From Sphingosinicella terrae (lineage in GTDB: Bacteria; Pseudomonadota; Alphaproteobacteria; Sphingomonadales; Sphingomonadaceae): a stretch of DNA of 64,000 nt. Positions within the stretch are counted from its first letter, which is position 1. Every line of letters begins with the position of its first letter. Positions 62,743 through 64,000 of the stretch are shown here, piece by piece. Below the pieces are notes generated by a model. It saw only the letters and a program-made list of their open reading frames with translations, did no database searches and had not been told where the DNA came from. Location: NCBI RefSeq assembly GCF_003347635.1, contig NZ_QDFY01000001.1, forward strand, positions 62,001-126,000. Direction: 5' to 3'. The translations under genes were made by a program, and so were the position numbers.

Positions 62743-63503
62743 GCGTCCGTATCGAGCGGCGAGGTCCGGTGACGACCGTCATCCTCGACCGCCCGGACCG
62801 GCGCAACGCCGTCGACCCGGCGACGGCGGTGGAATTGCGCGAGGCGTTCGATGCCTTCGAGGCGGACGAAGGCGCCGAGGTCGCGGTGCTGACCGGCGCC
62901 GGCGGCCATTTCTGCGCCGGCTACGATCTCAAGGCGTTCGCCGGAGGGGGAGGCGGCCACGATCCGGAAGGCGAGGGGCCGATGGGTCCGACCCGTCGCC
63001 TGCTCTTCAAGCCGGTGATCGCGGCGGTCGAGGGCTATGCCGTTGCGGGCGGGCTCGAGCTCGCTTTGTGGTGCGATCTGAGGGTGGCCTCGGCCAGCGC
63101 GGTGTTCGGCGTATTCTGCCGGCGCTGGGGCGTGCCGCTGATCGACGGCGGCACCGTCCGGCTGCCGCGGATCGTCGGCCAGGGGCGGGCGCTCGACATG
63201 ATCCTGACCGGGCGCGCGGTTGCGGCGGAGGAGGCGCTGTCGATCGGTCTTGCCGACCGGCTGGCGGCGGCGGGGCAGGCTCGCACCGAGGCCGAGCGGC
63301 TCGCGCATGAGATATCCGGTTTCCCGCAGGTCTGCCTGCGCGCCGATCGCAATTCGGCCCACGCGCAATGGGGACTGACGCTGGGCGAAGCGCTGCGCGC
63401 GGAAGCGCGCGGCGGCGAGGCGCCGCTCAGTCAGGGCGCCCGCGACGGCGCCGCCCGCTTCGCCGGTGGGCGAGGGCGCGCGGGCCGGTTCGACGACCTC
63501 TGA
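62739..63503 (+). CDS. Enoyl-CoA hydratase/isomerase (crotonase family)
   Basis: A 254-residue crotonase-fold protein. It opens RGPVTTVILDRPDRRNAVDP and has the oxyanion-hole segments GGHFCAGYDLKAF and VEGYAVAGGLELALWCDLRV. The positions that hold the two hydratase glutamates read FCRRWGVPLIDGGTVRLPRI, where Arg and Asp/Gly are found instead of the usual Glu pair, so it may be an isomerase, lyase or other crotonase. TTG 62739 overlaps the ligase stop (TTGA), with GGAG eight bases upstream. The pair acts on the same acyl-CoA, by context. Confidence 0.88.
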   Translation: MSVRIERRGPVTTVILDRPDRRNAVDPATAVELREAFDAFEADEGAEVAVLTGAGGHFCAGYDLKAFAGGGGGHDPEGEGPMGPTRRLLFKPVIAAVEGYAVAGGLELALWCDLRVASASAVFGVFCRRWGVPLIDGGTVRLPRIVGQGRALDMILTGRAVAAEEALSIGLADRLAAAGQARTEAERLAHEISGFPQVCLRADRNSAHAQWGLTLGEALRAEARGGEAPLSQGARDGAARFAGGRGRAGRFDDL

Positions 63504-63622
63504 CGGCCGCGGCGGCGTCGCGGGCAGACCGTCAGTAGGGGCGCTACTCGTGCTTGATTACGTGCTCGAAATGACCGATCCTCCACTTTCCGCAAGCCTG
63601 CGGCAACGAAGGGGGATGCGCC

Positions 63623-64000
63623 ATGGAATATATGTTCGCACCGCTGAAGCGTTACGCCGAATTTTCCGGTCGGTCGCGCCGGAAGGAATATTGGCTCTGG
63701 GTCCTGTTCGTCCTCGTTGCTTATTTCGTGCTCATGTATGTCGATGCCGCGCTCGGCCTCGGCGGCACCGCCGACAGCTATGCCGAAGGCGGCTCCGCCG
63801 GCTTCAACATGTCGGGCGGATGGCTGACGATGATCTTCGCCCTGGCGGTCTTCATCCCCGGCCTCGCGGTATCGATCCGCCGGCTCCACGACATCGGCAA
63901 GAGCGGATGGTTCGTGCTGCTCGCCTTCGTCCCGCTCGTGAACCTCTACCTCCTCTATCTCTATGTGCAGCCCGGCACCCAGGGGCCCAACGAATATGGC
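63623..64000 (+). CDS. DUF805 family membrane protein, 3' end cut by the window edge
   Basis: The first 126 residues of a DUF805 membrane protein. It opens MEYMFAPLKRYAEFSGRSRR, then KEYWLWVLFVLVAYFVLMY as first helix, and continues with LAVFIPGLAVSIRRLHDIGK and SGWFVLLAFVPLVNLYLLYL, ending QPGTQGPNEYG, which is the usual near-C-terminal signature. So only the last few residues are missing. Function is unknown. GGGGGAT lies about six bases before the ATG. Confidence 0.9.
   Translation, partial: MEYMFAPLKRYAEFSGRSRRKEYWLWVLFVLVAYFVLMYVDAALGLGGTADSYAEGGSAGFNMSGGWLTMIFALAVFIPGLAVSIRRLHDIGKSGWFVLLAFVPLVNLYLLYLYVQPGTQGPNEYG

Overview
The window is a GC-rich chromosomal segment of an alphaproteobacterium, most likely a member of the Sphingomonadales. 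The placement rests on gene families and gene order: a PCMT-family protein followed by TolC, a PopZ-like DUF2497 protein and valS, a Mg-type hemB, orphan Flp pilins, a fused-type KorA next to KorB, an arginine succinyltransferase cluster, DUF423, DUF3008 and DUF805. Codon use is strongly GC-biased, so most real genes carry long spurious open frames on the opposite strand. Neighbouring genes often overlap by ATGA, GTGA or TTGA, and GTG and TTG starts are common.

Layout. 1-1.2 kb: 5' part of an Mrp-type antiporter subunit A. 2-5.5 kb: cvpA-cysS, then a lipoprotein M48 protease. 5.6-6.0 kb: two Flp pilins. 6.1-8.0 kb: mutT, a methyltransferase, DUF423. 8.0-10.9 kb: a sigma-54-type promoter with two tandem dyads, PCMT-like protein, TolC, PopZ-like protein. 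11-16.6 kb: S9 peptidase, a zeta-toxin-like pair, valS. 16.6-22 kb: lipid kinase, hemB, a membrane-anchored spermidine-synthase-like protein, GNAT, gamma carbonic anhydrase. 22.1-28.3 kb: lipoprotein, tRNA-Arg(ACG), then an accessory-looking block (zinc-ribbon protein, ArsR-AHSA1-GST operon, HxlR opposite an oxidoreductase and a GFA protein, L,D-transpeptidase). 28.3-30.5 kb: an epimerase next to a decayed SDR gene and a stranded 3' fragment. 30.5-36.1 kb: GH9 glycosidase with a LacI-type operator, a DNA-binding/membrane protein pair behind a striking operator array, a secreted caspase-like protein, DUF3008. 36.2-49.7 kb: astB-astA-M20 hydrolase, asd, rppH with an esterase, korA-microORF-korB, cyclopropane synthase, SDR, purF, with several palindromic intergenic repeats. 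49.7-54 kb: a duplicated purF promoter fragment, two membrane or secreted proteins, MerR and acyl-CoA dehydrogenase. 54-64 kb: MHYT-GGDEF-EAL protein, Nudix, hybrid histidine kinase, pcm, acyl-CoA ligase plus enoyl-CoA hydratase, and the start of a DUF805 protein.

Most of the segment is ordinary housekeeping. Themes that tie genes together are 2-oxoacid oxidation (korAB), arginine catabolism (ast genes), fatty-acid or acyl-CoA turnover (acyl-CoA dehydrogenase, ligase, hydratase, cyclopropane synthase) and signalling (c-di-GMP protein, hybrid kinase). The less ordinary signals are regulatory: a complete sigma-54 promoter with two spaced upstream dyads, three copies of CGTCAA-N7-TTGACG before a DNA-binding gene, tandem ArsR palindromes, a 24-codon membrane microORF inside the kor operon, and a diverged copy of the purF 5' edge. 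No CRISPR array, transposase, integrase or phage structural gene was seen.
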